Shown here piece after piece: positions 10,631 to 20,537 of a stretch of DNA of 64,000 nucleotides; within the stretch, counting starts at the first letter, position 1; the number at the start of each line of letters is the position of its first letter. The stretch is from Lasiosphaeris hirsuta. Its lineage: Eukaryota; Ascomycota; Sordariomycetes; Sordariales; Lasiosphaeriaceae. Made by a program: the position numbers and the translations under genes. The stretch spans positions 2,108,001 through 2,172,000 of the forward strand of contig JAUKUA010000007.1 of NCBI GenBank assembly GCA_030549175.1. The letters are read 5' to 3'. Under the pieces are notes generated by a model. It saw nothing but the letters and a program-made list of their open reading frames with translations. It was not told the origin of the DNA and made no database searches.

Positions 10631-12573
10631 ATGGCCAAGGCCAGATCGCATGGCGCTGCCGCCGGCCACCACCACTACAACACCACTACCACGGCGAGCG
10701 CCGGCAACGAGGAGGACGTGGGGCTGCTGGCCGCCGGGCCCGACTACCACGAAGATGACGAGGACGGGATCATAGTCCACGCCGGCACCGCGGCGTCGTC
10801 CCCTCCCTCCCACCCCCTGCAGCTCACCACTGCCGACGCCGCCGTACCCCTTCACCAGTACCCGGGCGGCCTCGCGCACACGCCGCGCACGCCGCGCACC
10901 CCTAACCGCGTGCGCTTCGACCTGCGCCCGACCATCGTCGACCCCACGGCGCCCACCACCGAGGACCACCACCACCACGCGCGCGAGAGCTTCGACGTGG
11001 ATGATGAGGACCCCTTGACGAGCAGCAGCGGGGGCGCCCCCGCGGGGGGGCTCCGCCGCGGGCACCAGCGCGTGCCGCTGTTGACGGGGATCGAGGCGCC
11101 GTCAGTGGCACTGGCCAACACGGGGTGGACTGGGCCCGGGCGCGGCGGGGACGAGGAGGTGGAGGCGTGGGCGGCGGCGGAGAGGGCAAGGCCCAAGAGC
11201 GGGATGAAGATGGCATTTATGAATATGGCGAATAGCATCATCGGCGCGGGGATCATCGGACAACCGTACGCGTTCCGGCAGGCGGGGTTGCTGGCCGGGA
11301 TGGTGCTGTTGGTGGTGTTGACGGCGGTGGTAGACTGGACGATCTGTCTGATTGTGGTGAATAGCAAGCTCAGCGGGGCGAGTAGTTTCCAGGGGACGGT
11401 GGAGAAGTGCTTTGGGCGGACGGGGTTGATTGCGATATCCGTGGCGCAATGGGCGTTTGCGTTCGGGGGCATGGTTGCGTTCGGGGTTATCGTGGGCGAT
11501 TCGATCCCCCATGTCCTCAGGGCGGTTTGGCCTGGGCTGAGTGGGATGCCCGTCCTGGGGCTCCTGGCGGATAGGCGGGTAGTTATTGTGGTGTTTACTA
11601 TGGGTGTGAGCTATCCGCTGGCGCTGTATAGGGATATCGCGAAGGTGAGCCCCCTCCCCCTTTTTCGACCTTACGGGTTCTAACAAGATATTGTGTAGCT
11701 GGCCAAGGCGAGCACGCTGGCACTTATTAGTATGGGCGTTATTGTGGTGACGGTTATAGTGCAAGGCATTTTGGCACCAGCTGAGTCGAGGGGCTCGTTG
11801 AATACGTGGAATCTTCTTGTCATCAACGACGGCATCTTTCAGGCAATCGGTGTCATATCATTTGGTAATGCACCCCTTTCTACTTACTGTTTCGGGTGAT
11901 GAACTAACAGATCTAGCGTTTGTGTGCCATCACAACTCGCTGCTCATCTACGGCTCCCTCGAGACGCCAACTATCGACCGTTTCTCCAAGGTAACGCACT
12001 TTTCTACAGGCGTGTCCATGCTCGCCTGCATGCTCCTGGCTCTAGCAGGCTTCCTCACATTTGGCGACAAGACGGTCGGCAACGTGCTCAACAACCTACC
12101 GGCCGATAACACCATGGTCAACGTGGCGCGGTTGTGCTTTGGTCTGAATATGCTTACGACGCTACCTTTGGAGGCATTTGTGTGCCGCGAGGTCATGCTC
12201 AACTACTATTTTCCGGGGGAGCCGTTCAACATGAACCTGCATCTCATATTCACGACAAGTCTAGTCGTCAGCGCCATGACGCTGAGCCTGCTTACGTGCG
12301 ACCTGGGCACCGTATTCGAGCTCGTGGGCGCTACAAGCGCGGCTGCCATGGCTTACATCCTGCCGCCGCTGTGCTACATCAAGCTAACCAAGCGGTCGTG
12401 GAAGACGTATCTCGCGTGGTGCATTGTGGTCTTTGGATGTGCCGTCATGGGGATCAGCATGTTGCAGGCTATCGGGAAGATGATAAGAGGTGAGTTTCCC
12501 TGGATTTGACACGTCCGGGTCCGGCTTGGCTAATTATACTGAAGGCGAGGGAAGCACAGCAGTTTGCATGTAA
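10631..12573 (+). CDS. Vacuolar amino acid transporter (AVT6/7-like, SLC38-type)
   Basis: Member of the amino acid/auxin permease family; the yeast Avt6/Avt7 relatives export amino acids from the vacuole. Four exons: 10631-11644, 11699-11864, 11917-12489 and 12545-12573, giving 593 residues. The first about 190 residues are a hydrophilic cytosolic tail rich in His, Asp and Pro. The permease core starts at MKMAFMNMANSIIGAGI, the hallmark first helix, with about eleven hydrophobic helices after it. The last intron (12490-12544, GTGAGT donor, TAAT branch, AAG acceptor) replaces an apparent stop at 12509 and yields the ending MIRGEGSTAVCM, which fits the family better than the read-through end. 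Introns are 52-55 nt. The exact transport substrate and direction are inferred only. Confidence 0.88.
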
Positions 12574-13458
12574 TCTTGGCTGGTCTGCACGTGTAGGAAA
12601 GGCGTGTACCGTACTGTGTTTACCTTGGGCATTTTAGAAAAAAAGGGGTGGGGGTTCGGTGTTTTGGCTGCTGGGATTTAGACACCTGCCGACAGACCCA
12701 TCGGTACATTTTGTTTTAGTTTCAGCTACAGAGAGTTGGCTCAGCATAGTCACATGGCATGGTCAGGATGCAACGAAAGCTTCGGGACTAGATACAACCT
12801 GCCTCTTGTACGCAATCGGTGTTTGGTTCATTGATGCTTGGCACATTGCTGCTTCGCTGGCTTATCTCCCGGAATGGACATGCAGGATCGGGCGCCTGCC
12901 TGGGTGGCTACGTACCTAGTGCGGTGGGGTGGGTAGCGGTTCTGCTTGTCGAGACGGCTTGTCGGTGGATTTAGATTGAAATGGCCTCCGCCTGACCAGG
13001 CCCGTTGGGGATGAGTGAGTGGTGTGGGAAGCTGCGCAAGTGTGGGTATGGGTCCACAGCTTCTCGCAGATGCCCACGGTTGCGGCACAGCAGTAGAGAG
13101 CCTGTGGAGGCTGTGGGAGGTCGTGGAGGCCGTGGAGGCCGTGAAAGTCGTGCTGCTGCAGCGGGTAGCAGATAATTCCCAATTAGTAACCTCTCGATGC
13201 GTCTCCCCACATGAGGTGTGTGCGTGTGAGAGAGAGGCCATCTCGACCCCGCTTAGTCGCGGCCATCCCCATCCATCCTGTTCAGCTCTGCTTATCTGCG
13301 TCGTGGTTTCCCAGGTATATAGTCTCGGCTCCTCTCCGCCCCCGAGCTTTCTTGATCCTCCCCTCCTTTTGCATTAACACGCACTTCAGCTCGCAACTCG
13401 GACACCGACACACAAAAACACCAAATCTCTCACCCAGCGCTCTACACCGACCGCAACC
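12574..13458. other. Intergenic region, promoter of the Cys-rich peptide gene
   Basis: Contains two 9-bp GTGGAGGCC-type direct repeats at about 13122-13140, CT-rich sequence and a TATA box at 13316-13322 placed about 140 bp before the next start codon. No other gene is seen. Confidence 0.5.
13316..13322 (+). promoter_or_regulatory. TATA box of the Cys-rich peptide gene
   Basis: TATATAG followed by CT-rich sequence and, about 140 bp later, the ATG at 13459. Such a box suggests a strongly regulated or highly transcribed small gene. Confidence 0.5.
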
Positions 13459-13689
13459 ATGCACGGATCGTCCTGCCCCAAGTGCGGAGCCGCCTCGTCC
13501 GGCAGCAGCAAGTCGTGCGGCTCATGCGGCGCCGTAAGAACCCCCAACTCTCCTGCCTCCCCCTCCCCCACCAACCCACCAATCCACCACCCCGTGATAG
13601 CTCCCTGCCTATCCAATCTAGGACTGTGTCATCCTGCAAATACAATGTCCTGAACTGACCGTGCCTGTCTAAAGTCGTGCCCCAACTAA
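13459..13689 (+). CDS. Small Cys-rich peptide, metallothionein-like or mini zinc-ribbon (candidate)
   Basis: Two exons, 13459-13533 and 13675-13689, encode 29 residues. The 141-nt intron has a GTAAGA donor, a CTGAC branch point at 13655-13659 and an AAAG acceptor. The peptide has two CxxC pairs, CPKC at residues 6-9 and CGSC at 20-23, plus a fifth Cys at 27, and is otherwise almost only Ser, Gly, Ala and Lys. This composition fits a metal-binding peptide: either a short fungal metallothionein or a minimal zinc ribbon. It does not match the Cys pattern of the known copper metallothionein of Neurospora as I recall it. The start has a good context (ACCATG) and lies behind a TATA box. Without splicing the frame would run into Pro/Ser-rich nonsense. 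Too short for homology to be decisive. Confidence 0.6.
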
Positions 13690-15333
13690 ATGCCACCGCC
13701 TCGTCGTCTCGTCCCAGGGCTTGAGAGGAATTAGACCCCAATGAACGACGCTCCCGCTCGTCTGCGTCCATCCCACCCCGGTTCTGTGTCGACATGAGTT
13801 GGTCGAGGGGGTATGGTGATCCCATACCTCACCTCGTGCTGTTTTGCTTGCTTTGGCCGTTCTCTGCTTGGTTGGGTTCTGCGGACGGCGGGGACGGGCA
13901 TGTAATCGGGGTGCTAGTAGCAGCAGCAGCTGGGTTCATTGACAGGTTGAGGAATTTACACGCCAAGGGGATATCTCGCGCCCTGCTTACCACACATCCT
14001 TCGTGACATTGAGTGTTAAGGCTGTGGACTGATGTGAAAGGGGGCATATATGAACCCGTACAGTAGCTGCTGCCGACGACTCCCGGATGCCAGGGACCCA
14101 GCGACTATCAATGTAAACATCGCGCCTGACCTGCCCCTGAACTTTCCGGTAAACGGTTATGATGACGTTGTGTGCCATCGCATTACCCCACCCATATCTC
14201 ACACACATAGTCAGCTTCAAACGAACTCTCGATGTCTGATGATATAACAAGTCTCGTCAAGTTTAAGTTGTATAAAAGCCACTTCACAACCAATGGACCC
14301 AACCCCCCTCGGCATTCAATTTCTCTTCAGGGTTTGGCTATCACCATCCCACCGACGCCACCGTCATCACGTGTGCTGCTTGACCTTTAAACCTACCCAT
14401 AAACACCAACACCATACGAGACAAAACAGCCACCAAGGTAACCGTCCCCCTTAAGGTTAGTAACCCACCGAAGCCGAGCAATCTGTTTTCCAGCCCCATG
14501 AGCCTTCTCCTTTCCAGCCATAGCAAGGCTCCAACCCTCGACACTACACTGAGATGCAGATTTCACGTAGAGGAAAAGAAGAAAAAAAAACATGGGCCAG
14601 CGACAGTAATAACAATGATTTATTTGCTCATCCCCCTCTCACGTTATCGCCGTCCACCGCTTATATCACCAACACCATACAAGACACAAGCGCATAACCG
14701 GCTTCCTCCGCACCTACATTATTTAGGAGACACACAGACACAGGGGACACCAGATAAGAAAAAAAAAAAAAACATATGAATTTAGTGTAGCATAACTGCG
14801 CCAGTCTGACCTGGCATGCAGCAACCACCAACAGCGGCAACGACAAAAGACGATAGTAATCAAATCCCAACCCGGAAAAGACGAGGAAAATAAAACAAGA
14901 ACCACCTGATGCAAAGGCGAAAGCCGCCCCCCCCGGAATGGTTCGCATTCGCTCTCGCTCCTATCGTATAGACAAGGAGTCACTTCTTCCATCTTCTTTC
15001 CCCCACATCTCTCACTGCCCCGTCCCCCTTCGCAACTCATTCCGTCCCTAGATGGGAGCCCCATCTCTGCCCCCTCCCCCTTCCTCAACAACTCATTTGG
15101 CCCCCATCCATCACCCAGCCTCGACATCAGAGTTCGACGGACACTTTGGGAGAGATAAGAGGCAAAAAAAATCTTTGGTTTCTGAAGACGATATCGTAGC
15201 TGGATTACAAGTTTGTGGGGGTAGATGAGTGTGAGAGAGAAGGTTGTTTATCGGGAGAAGGCCCTGCTTGAGAGTTCTCGACGAGATATGAAAAGGGATG
15301 CGATTGTCGAAGAGACCTTGGACGCCTCTTTCC
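13690..15333. other. Convergent intergenic region
   Basis: 3' sides of the Cys-rich peptide gene and the Rho gene, much longer than needed for two 3' UTRs. It contains a plus-strand TATAAAAG at 14271-14278, A-tracts at about 14581 and 14759, and a C8 run near 14928. Short frames here have no family features. A non-coding transcript is possible but cannot be shown. Confidence 0.45.
14271..14278 (+). promoter_or_regulatory. Unassigned TATA box
   Basis: TATAAAAG on the plus strand. The nearest ATG (14293) is too close to be its start codon, and no longer frame follows that I can support. Confidence 0.3.
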
Positions 15334-16431
15334 TTAGTTCACCGAGCTCTTGCAGAGTCCCTTTTTGCTCTTTGACTTTTTGAGGAGAGCGGCTCGTGTT
15401 GCGTTCTCAAACACCTCGCGGACACCCTCGTTAGTCTTGGCCGAGCACTCGAGGTACTTGTGGGCATTGATCTTCTTCTTGAGAGCCTCTCCCTGTAATG
15501 TCATCTTGTCAGCGTGTGTTCCCCATCCGAGACGGAACATCTGCGGCTTTGAATGGACTAACCTCCTCGGGGGACACGGGCTTCTGGCTGGTCTTGCGGA
15601 GCTCCTCAATTGTCTTTTGATCGTAGCGCAGATCCTTCTTGCAACCAACTAGGAGTATCGGGACATCACGGCAGAAGTGGAGAACCTCGGCGTACCACTG
15701 TAGATAAGACACACGATCAGCATTCCAGAACCAATACTAAGGAGGTAATGTGGGCACCGGTGGCGAGGAGGGGATGTGATTGTGCATTGGCTGACCTTCT
15801 CCGAAACGTTGTCCAATGAGTCGGGGGAATCAATGGCGAAGCAAATCAGGACGACGTGAGAGTCGGGGTAAGATAGGGGCCGAAGACGGTCGTAGTCCTC
15901 CTGACCAGCCGTATCCCATAGCGCCAGCTCGACGTGCCTGCCATCAACCTCGACATCGGCGACGTAGTTCTCAAACACGGTGGGGACGTAGACCTGGTAA
16001 AGCAATGTTAGTGTTTCGGCTGTCACGTTGTCAAATGGTTGGGTGGCTCGTTGATGCGCAGCGGGTGAGATTCACCCGAAGGGTTCGTCTCCTTGTATCG
16101 GCAGGGGTCGGGAAAGGAGCAAGGGGGTGAAGAAGGTGAGCTCATGTGCAATCGCGTCGATCGAGTGAAGAGAGGATATTAGGGAATTCGGTCGAGTGCA
16201 AGCAAAGGCGGTCGAGCATGTCAAAACTCACCTCGGGGAAGGTGCCCTTGGAGAAAACACTGTGATAGGATTAGCATGATGACCAGAGTGACGGCTGCAT
16301 CACCAGGGCGATAAAAAGAGCCTCGTCTCGCAGGTATTGGGGACACGGAATAGCACGTACATCAGCAAGCAGGTCTTTCCGCAGGCGCCATCGCCGACGA
16401 TGACGAGCTTCCGGCGGAGTTCAGCAGACAT
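15334..16431 (-). CDS. rho1: Rho1-type small GTPase with a non-CAAX tail
   Basis: Rho-family GTPase closest to fungal Rho1, the regulator of glucan synthase, Pkc1 and actin. Five exons: 16361-16431, 16232-16259, 15796-15993, 15563-15697 and 15334-15492, giving 196 residues. All nucleotide-binding motifs are present: the P-loop GDGACGKT at residues 13-20, the effector loop [20 protein letters not shown] and ECSAK. The Rho1-like insert ([15 protein letters not shown]) is also there. The C-terminus reads a Lys/Ser-rich stretch and then CKSSVN before the TAA. It therefore has a polybasic region and a Cys, but not a standard four-residue CAAX prenylation box. No convincing splice donor near the end restores one. 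This may be genuine, an uncaught intron or a sequence error; the family call itself is firm. Confidence 0.88.
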
Positions 16432-18616
16432 ATTTGCTGGTGTTGGAGTTGCTGGGCCCGGATACGGGAGCTAAGCTGGCAGTCGGGAAAGGCTGCAGAG
16501 GCGACGAGGTGCAGGATTTTGAAAGAGGTTGACAGCGGGTGTCGGGGTCGGGTGGGAAAAAAAAGACTCGAGGTAGGAGTCTGTACGCTGTGTCGAGTGG
16601 TTGGCGGTTTAGCGGTTTTGTGATGCAGAAGAAGTGGAAGGAGAGAGGGAGATGGAAGGTTGGAGGAGTGGTGCGTGTGGAAAAGAGTAGAAGAAGGTCA
16701 GGCCGCTTCAATTGACGACAGAGACAGGGCAACAATGCGTTGGGGGGGGGGGAGGCCGGGACGAGAAGAGGAGGGTGCGTTGTGACCGGGGCGCTGTGAG
16801 TGGACAAAAGACGGGGGGCTTGCTTAAGTCACTGCTCGTTTGGTCTGGGCTGAGCGACCTGGCCTGGAAGCGTCAGTGCCAACCTACGCAGTACCTGACG
16901 CACTCTCTCACCTCTCACACTCTCACGCTTCACGCTCGCCTCAGGGCGCTGCGTATCTCCGCTAGCTCCCAGGCCCTAGTGACTACTGAGCAGGACTTTT
17001 CTCCCTTGCGACCCGTCAGCCAGGGCTGGCTGGGCGGATGCATTCATGCTGAGTGCGTCGAGGCTCCTTCACGTCATGCTCCCATTCTCTGCTCCTTGCA
17101 CCTTTTTTTTGTTCGATTTTACCTGGGCTAGGCAGCTTGGGGACGGCCAGTCATCTGGGCCTGGACCTAGGCTGACAAAAACGGACAAGCAAGAGGTGCC
17201 CGTAGTGGATGCTCCTGTTTGGCTCCCGTCCGGCTCCTGGCTGTAATTACCGTTTTACGGGCTCAGTGCCTCACTGTGTCCCTGGCAAGCCGCTGGCAGG
17301 CAGCTGGCTGGCGTGCACCGTGCCGATCGGGGTTATGGATATGGACGCTGGAGCCGGCTGCAGGCATGGAGCAGGTCTAGACAGACAGACAGTGGGTCCC
17401 ACTTGAGGGGACGACACCCCAATGCTCCAAATTCCGGATTGGAGCCCTCTTTCCATGGCTTGATGTCCAAAACAGGACGAGCCATGCCTATCAGGAAACA
17501 ATAAGTGACATGTGAGATGCGGTCGCCGACTGACTTGTCTGACAGACCGACTGTTGAAGCCATCGCCTGGTGCCTAATGAATATATGCACGCACTCAGTA
17601 GAGGTCCAGCAGAGGGTGCGAGGGTCTAGAGCGGCTGGGCCTTCCTCAAGACGCCTCCAGCTGAAAGCAGTCATTTGGCGCAGGCCTGCGCGAGGGGAGA
17701 GAGAGGCTGTTGTCAGCCCCGTGTCTCTGCACTCAGACATATCTGACTACGCTATCCGTACACCACCAAGTACGACTACAACTGCGTCGCACGCGACACA
17801 AATTCTCCAGCGATTGAGCGCAGATGTCACAGACAGCAGGATGGACAAGACGGGGGGGGGGGATAGGCTTGGGGGCGGAGCGTCAGCTTTTGCTTTTACA
17901 CTAGGAGTGGAATAATCGTTAGTTGGCGACCTCACCCCGGCCGCCAGCAGCGCCAGGGCAGTGGAACGCACTTGATGCTCATTGCTTACGGGTACCCCCG
18001 CGTCGGTTCGTCGGTGTCGCGTGGGCAACACAAGGAGAAAAGTCCTATGGTTCTAGGACTCTGTCGGCGTCTGCACCTGGCAACCCCGACGACGCAAGAG
18101 CCGCAACGAATGACTACGTGCCGCCCTTGACCAGTACCGCGTATGCGTACTGTGTGATTTGCACACAAATATTCTGTACGCATATAACGCGAAAGAAGAA
18201 TAACAGGCCAGCAGACGAGTGAAGACGTACAAGACGGCCCCGATTGGCGCGCTCGGCGTCGCGAGGCAACTAGACCAAGACCTGCAGAGAAAATCGCAGC
18301 GTATTCGTGCGTGTCTGGCATCAACTCGTCGAAGCACACGAGCGATATCCGTAGTTGATGGTTTGACGATTGTTCTGTCACAAGCTCTCTTCATGCCAGG
18401 ACCACCGCCGGAAGCTGCCAGCTGGCGGATCGACCCGCCAGCCGCCAGGAATTTCCAAGACTGAGAATTGACTTTGGTGCACTTTTGCATCTGGTGCTCC
18501 AACAAACTCGACAGTCAACCACGAACGACAGCGAAATCCCGCGACAATCCGCCAGCGCCCCAATCCGGCCCTCTTCACCCGCCTCCTGGAACGACAGCCG
18601 TCCCACCACCTGCATA
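16432..18616. other. Divergent intergenic region
   Basis: About 2.2 kb between the start codons of the Rho gene (minus) and the uL24m gene (plus). The first 400 bp are purine-rich on the plus strand, fitting a pyrimidine-rich Rho leader. A G9 run near 16741 and short GACA repeats near 17380-17392 are visible. No gene supported. Confidence 0.5.
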
Positions 18617-19833
18617 ATGGACAAGCTCATGCGCCGGGTGCGCATGGCCGAGCGCCAAGCTCAGCGGAAACGCGCAAGTTCAGTCGGCATCCTAAAATCA
18701 TATCGCTTTCGTGAGGAGCTTATATACAAGGATAAGAGGTTTGGCACCATGAAAAGGCACGTCGCCAATGCCAAAACAGCTCGGCGTGAAGACTGGGAGA
18801 TGGGCCCTCTCGCGCCGCGTCGGGATTCACCTACTATCGACAAGGAGGGTGTGCATTGGGGTACCCTTTCGCACGAACTTGCAAACCACCTTGCCGTTCT
18901 CACCGACGAGATGAGGGAGCTGCGAACTGCTTGGTGTGGAGGTTCCAAGCTATTATGCTTGAGAGTCAACGATCGTGTCGTTTTCACCGAGGGCCCCTAC
19001 AAGGGCAGAATCGCTACCGTTGGTTCAATCGATAGAGCTACTTTGACCATTGAGGTCAGGGAGCAGGAATTTGCTGTATGTGGCTCCCGATGTCCCCTAC
19101 TGGAGACATGCTGACCGCCTTCCCAAAGTACAACGCATCCTTCCCGAAACATTATATCGCAGGAGATCCTGTTGCGCAGATGAGAGTTGTCCAACCCATT
19201 TCGAGCGTCCGCCTCGTACACCCCATTCCCGATCCCCTGACAGGCAAGATTCGTGATGCCGTTATTCGCGAGCTCCAGCCAATAAACGTCCACTACGACA
19301 GGCCAACTCGCGTCCTCTCCTGGAGGCGTATTGTCCCGGGTCTCAACGTGATCATTCCGTGGCCCAAAAAGTCCGAGCTCGAGAAAGTCAAAAACGAGTG
19401 CGACACACCCCGCCCGGACGTCGAGGAGCGCACTTACGTGCCCACCCTGCTCCGCCCGCCCATGCCGGTTACTGTCATCGACGAGCTGCGCAACCGCTAC
19501 AGCATCTTCCGCACCCGCCACACCCCGGAATACATTGCCCAGAAGGAGGCCGAGGAGGCAGAGAAGCAGGCCCGCAAGAAGAGCACCCAGTCGATGTTGC
19601 TGCCTGTCCAGGAGTATAACCGCAAGCTGCGCGAGCAACGGCGCGCTCTCGGCCAACCGGTCTTGTCCGAAGAGATGCTTGCTAAGATTGGCGAGGTGAT
19701 AGAAAAGACGAGGCTGCAGAGGGCGTTAGGGCAGGATACCGAGGTGGACAGAGTCGCAAGCTTGGCCGAGAAACTCGTAATTCAGGCAGAGTCAGCGGAG
19801 GTGGCAGAGGAAGAGGAGCAACCTCGTCTCTAA
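18617..19833 (+). CDS. mrpl40: Mitochondrial large-subunit ribosomal protein uL24m (MRPL40)
   Basis: Component of the mitochondrial large ribosomal subunit. Two exons, 18617-19075 and 19129-19833, give 387 residues. The frames of the two halves differ, but a 53-nt intron with a perfect GTATGT donor, a CTGAC branch point and a CCAAAG acceptor joins them, so there is no frameshift. The start MDKLMRRVRMAERQAQRKR fits the basic family N-terminus; an in-frame ATG at 18485 would only add an unrelated Ser/Arg-rich stretch. ARREDWEMGPLAPRRD is a well-conserved fungal segment. A KOW motif lies at residues about 116-140 (VNDRVVFTEGPYKGRIATVG). The C-terminal half has the conserved IPWPKK and VPTLLRPP segments followed by a long charged helix, KEAEEAEKQARKK. 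Confidence 0.92.
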
Positions 19834-20537
19834 AGAGGCACGTCTATGACAAAGAGTGTTGGGTGTATATGGGTAGTCACCTAGACTCTCCAACCCCGAG
19901 TCAGAGCCGATGCCACCGCTTGCCGTGTTTCTCGGATGGGAAAGCAGAGGGTGGGCCACATATGTACGGCAGGCAGCCTGTACTGTTCTGTGTAATGATA
20001 GTGTGAATATAGAAGCACATGTTCATCAGTTGTTCCGGAAGTACCGAGTACCAACTGAAAAACAGCCGGCGCCAGGAATTGTGCCACAACTTGAAATGAA
20101 TAATACTTGATGAATTCTTTGGTGGGAACCTGCCAGAGAGACATTACAAACCTCGGCCCAACTTCAAGAACAAAAGGCAACGCCATGTATCGAGCAAGCA
20201 TAGATACATATAACAACAAAAACCGCGGGGTATTTCCTCAGTCATTCCTCTCTGAAAAATAAAACGAAAAACGCCAGCAAACAAGGTCATGCGAGCCCAG
20301 CCGAATCCGAGTATGCCTCCCACCTTAACCCTTTGCCGCCGTCCCCTGGATATCAAATTTCATAACTTCGTACACATCAAAACATCTCGTCATCAAGGAA
20401 AATGCCCGCCCGTATCCCACACTCACACCCTTCCTAATCACGCCGCTGGGTTTTGTTCAACCCCTATCCCCCCTAAACGGAAGGTGAAAACAAAAAAAAA
20501 AAAAAACAGGAAAAGGGGGGAGGAAGAACCTAAGAAA
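19834..20537. other. Convergent intergenic region
   Basis: 3' regions of the uL24m gene and the minus-strand unknown gene. A14-type tract near 20493. Nothing else is seen. Confidence 0.5.

Noticed and set aside
12490..12509. Stop codon of the amino acid transporter at 12509
   Set aside because: It lies inside a GTGAGT-started intron; splicing to 12545 gives a short family-like C-terminus ending at 12573.
19076..19128. Apparent frameshift in the uL24m gene
   Set aside because: The two reading frames are joined exactly by a 53-nt intron with GTATGT donor, CTGAC branch point and AAAG acceptor.
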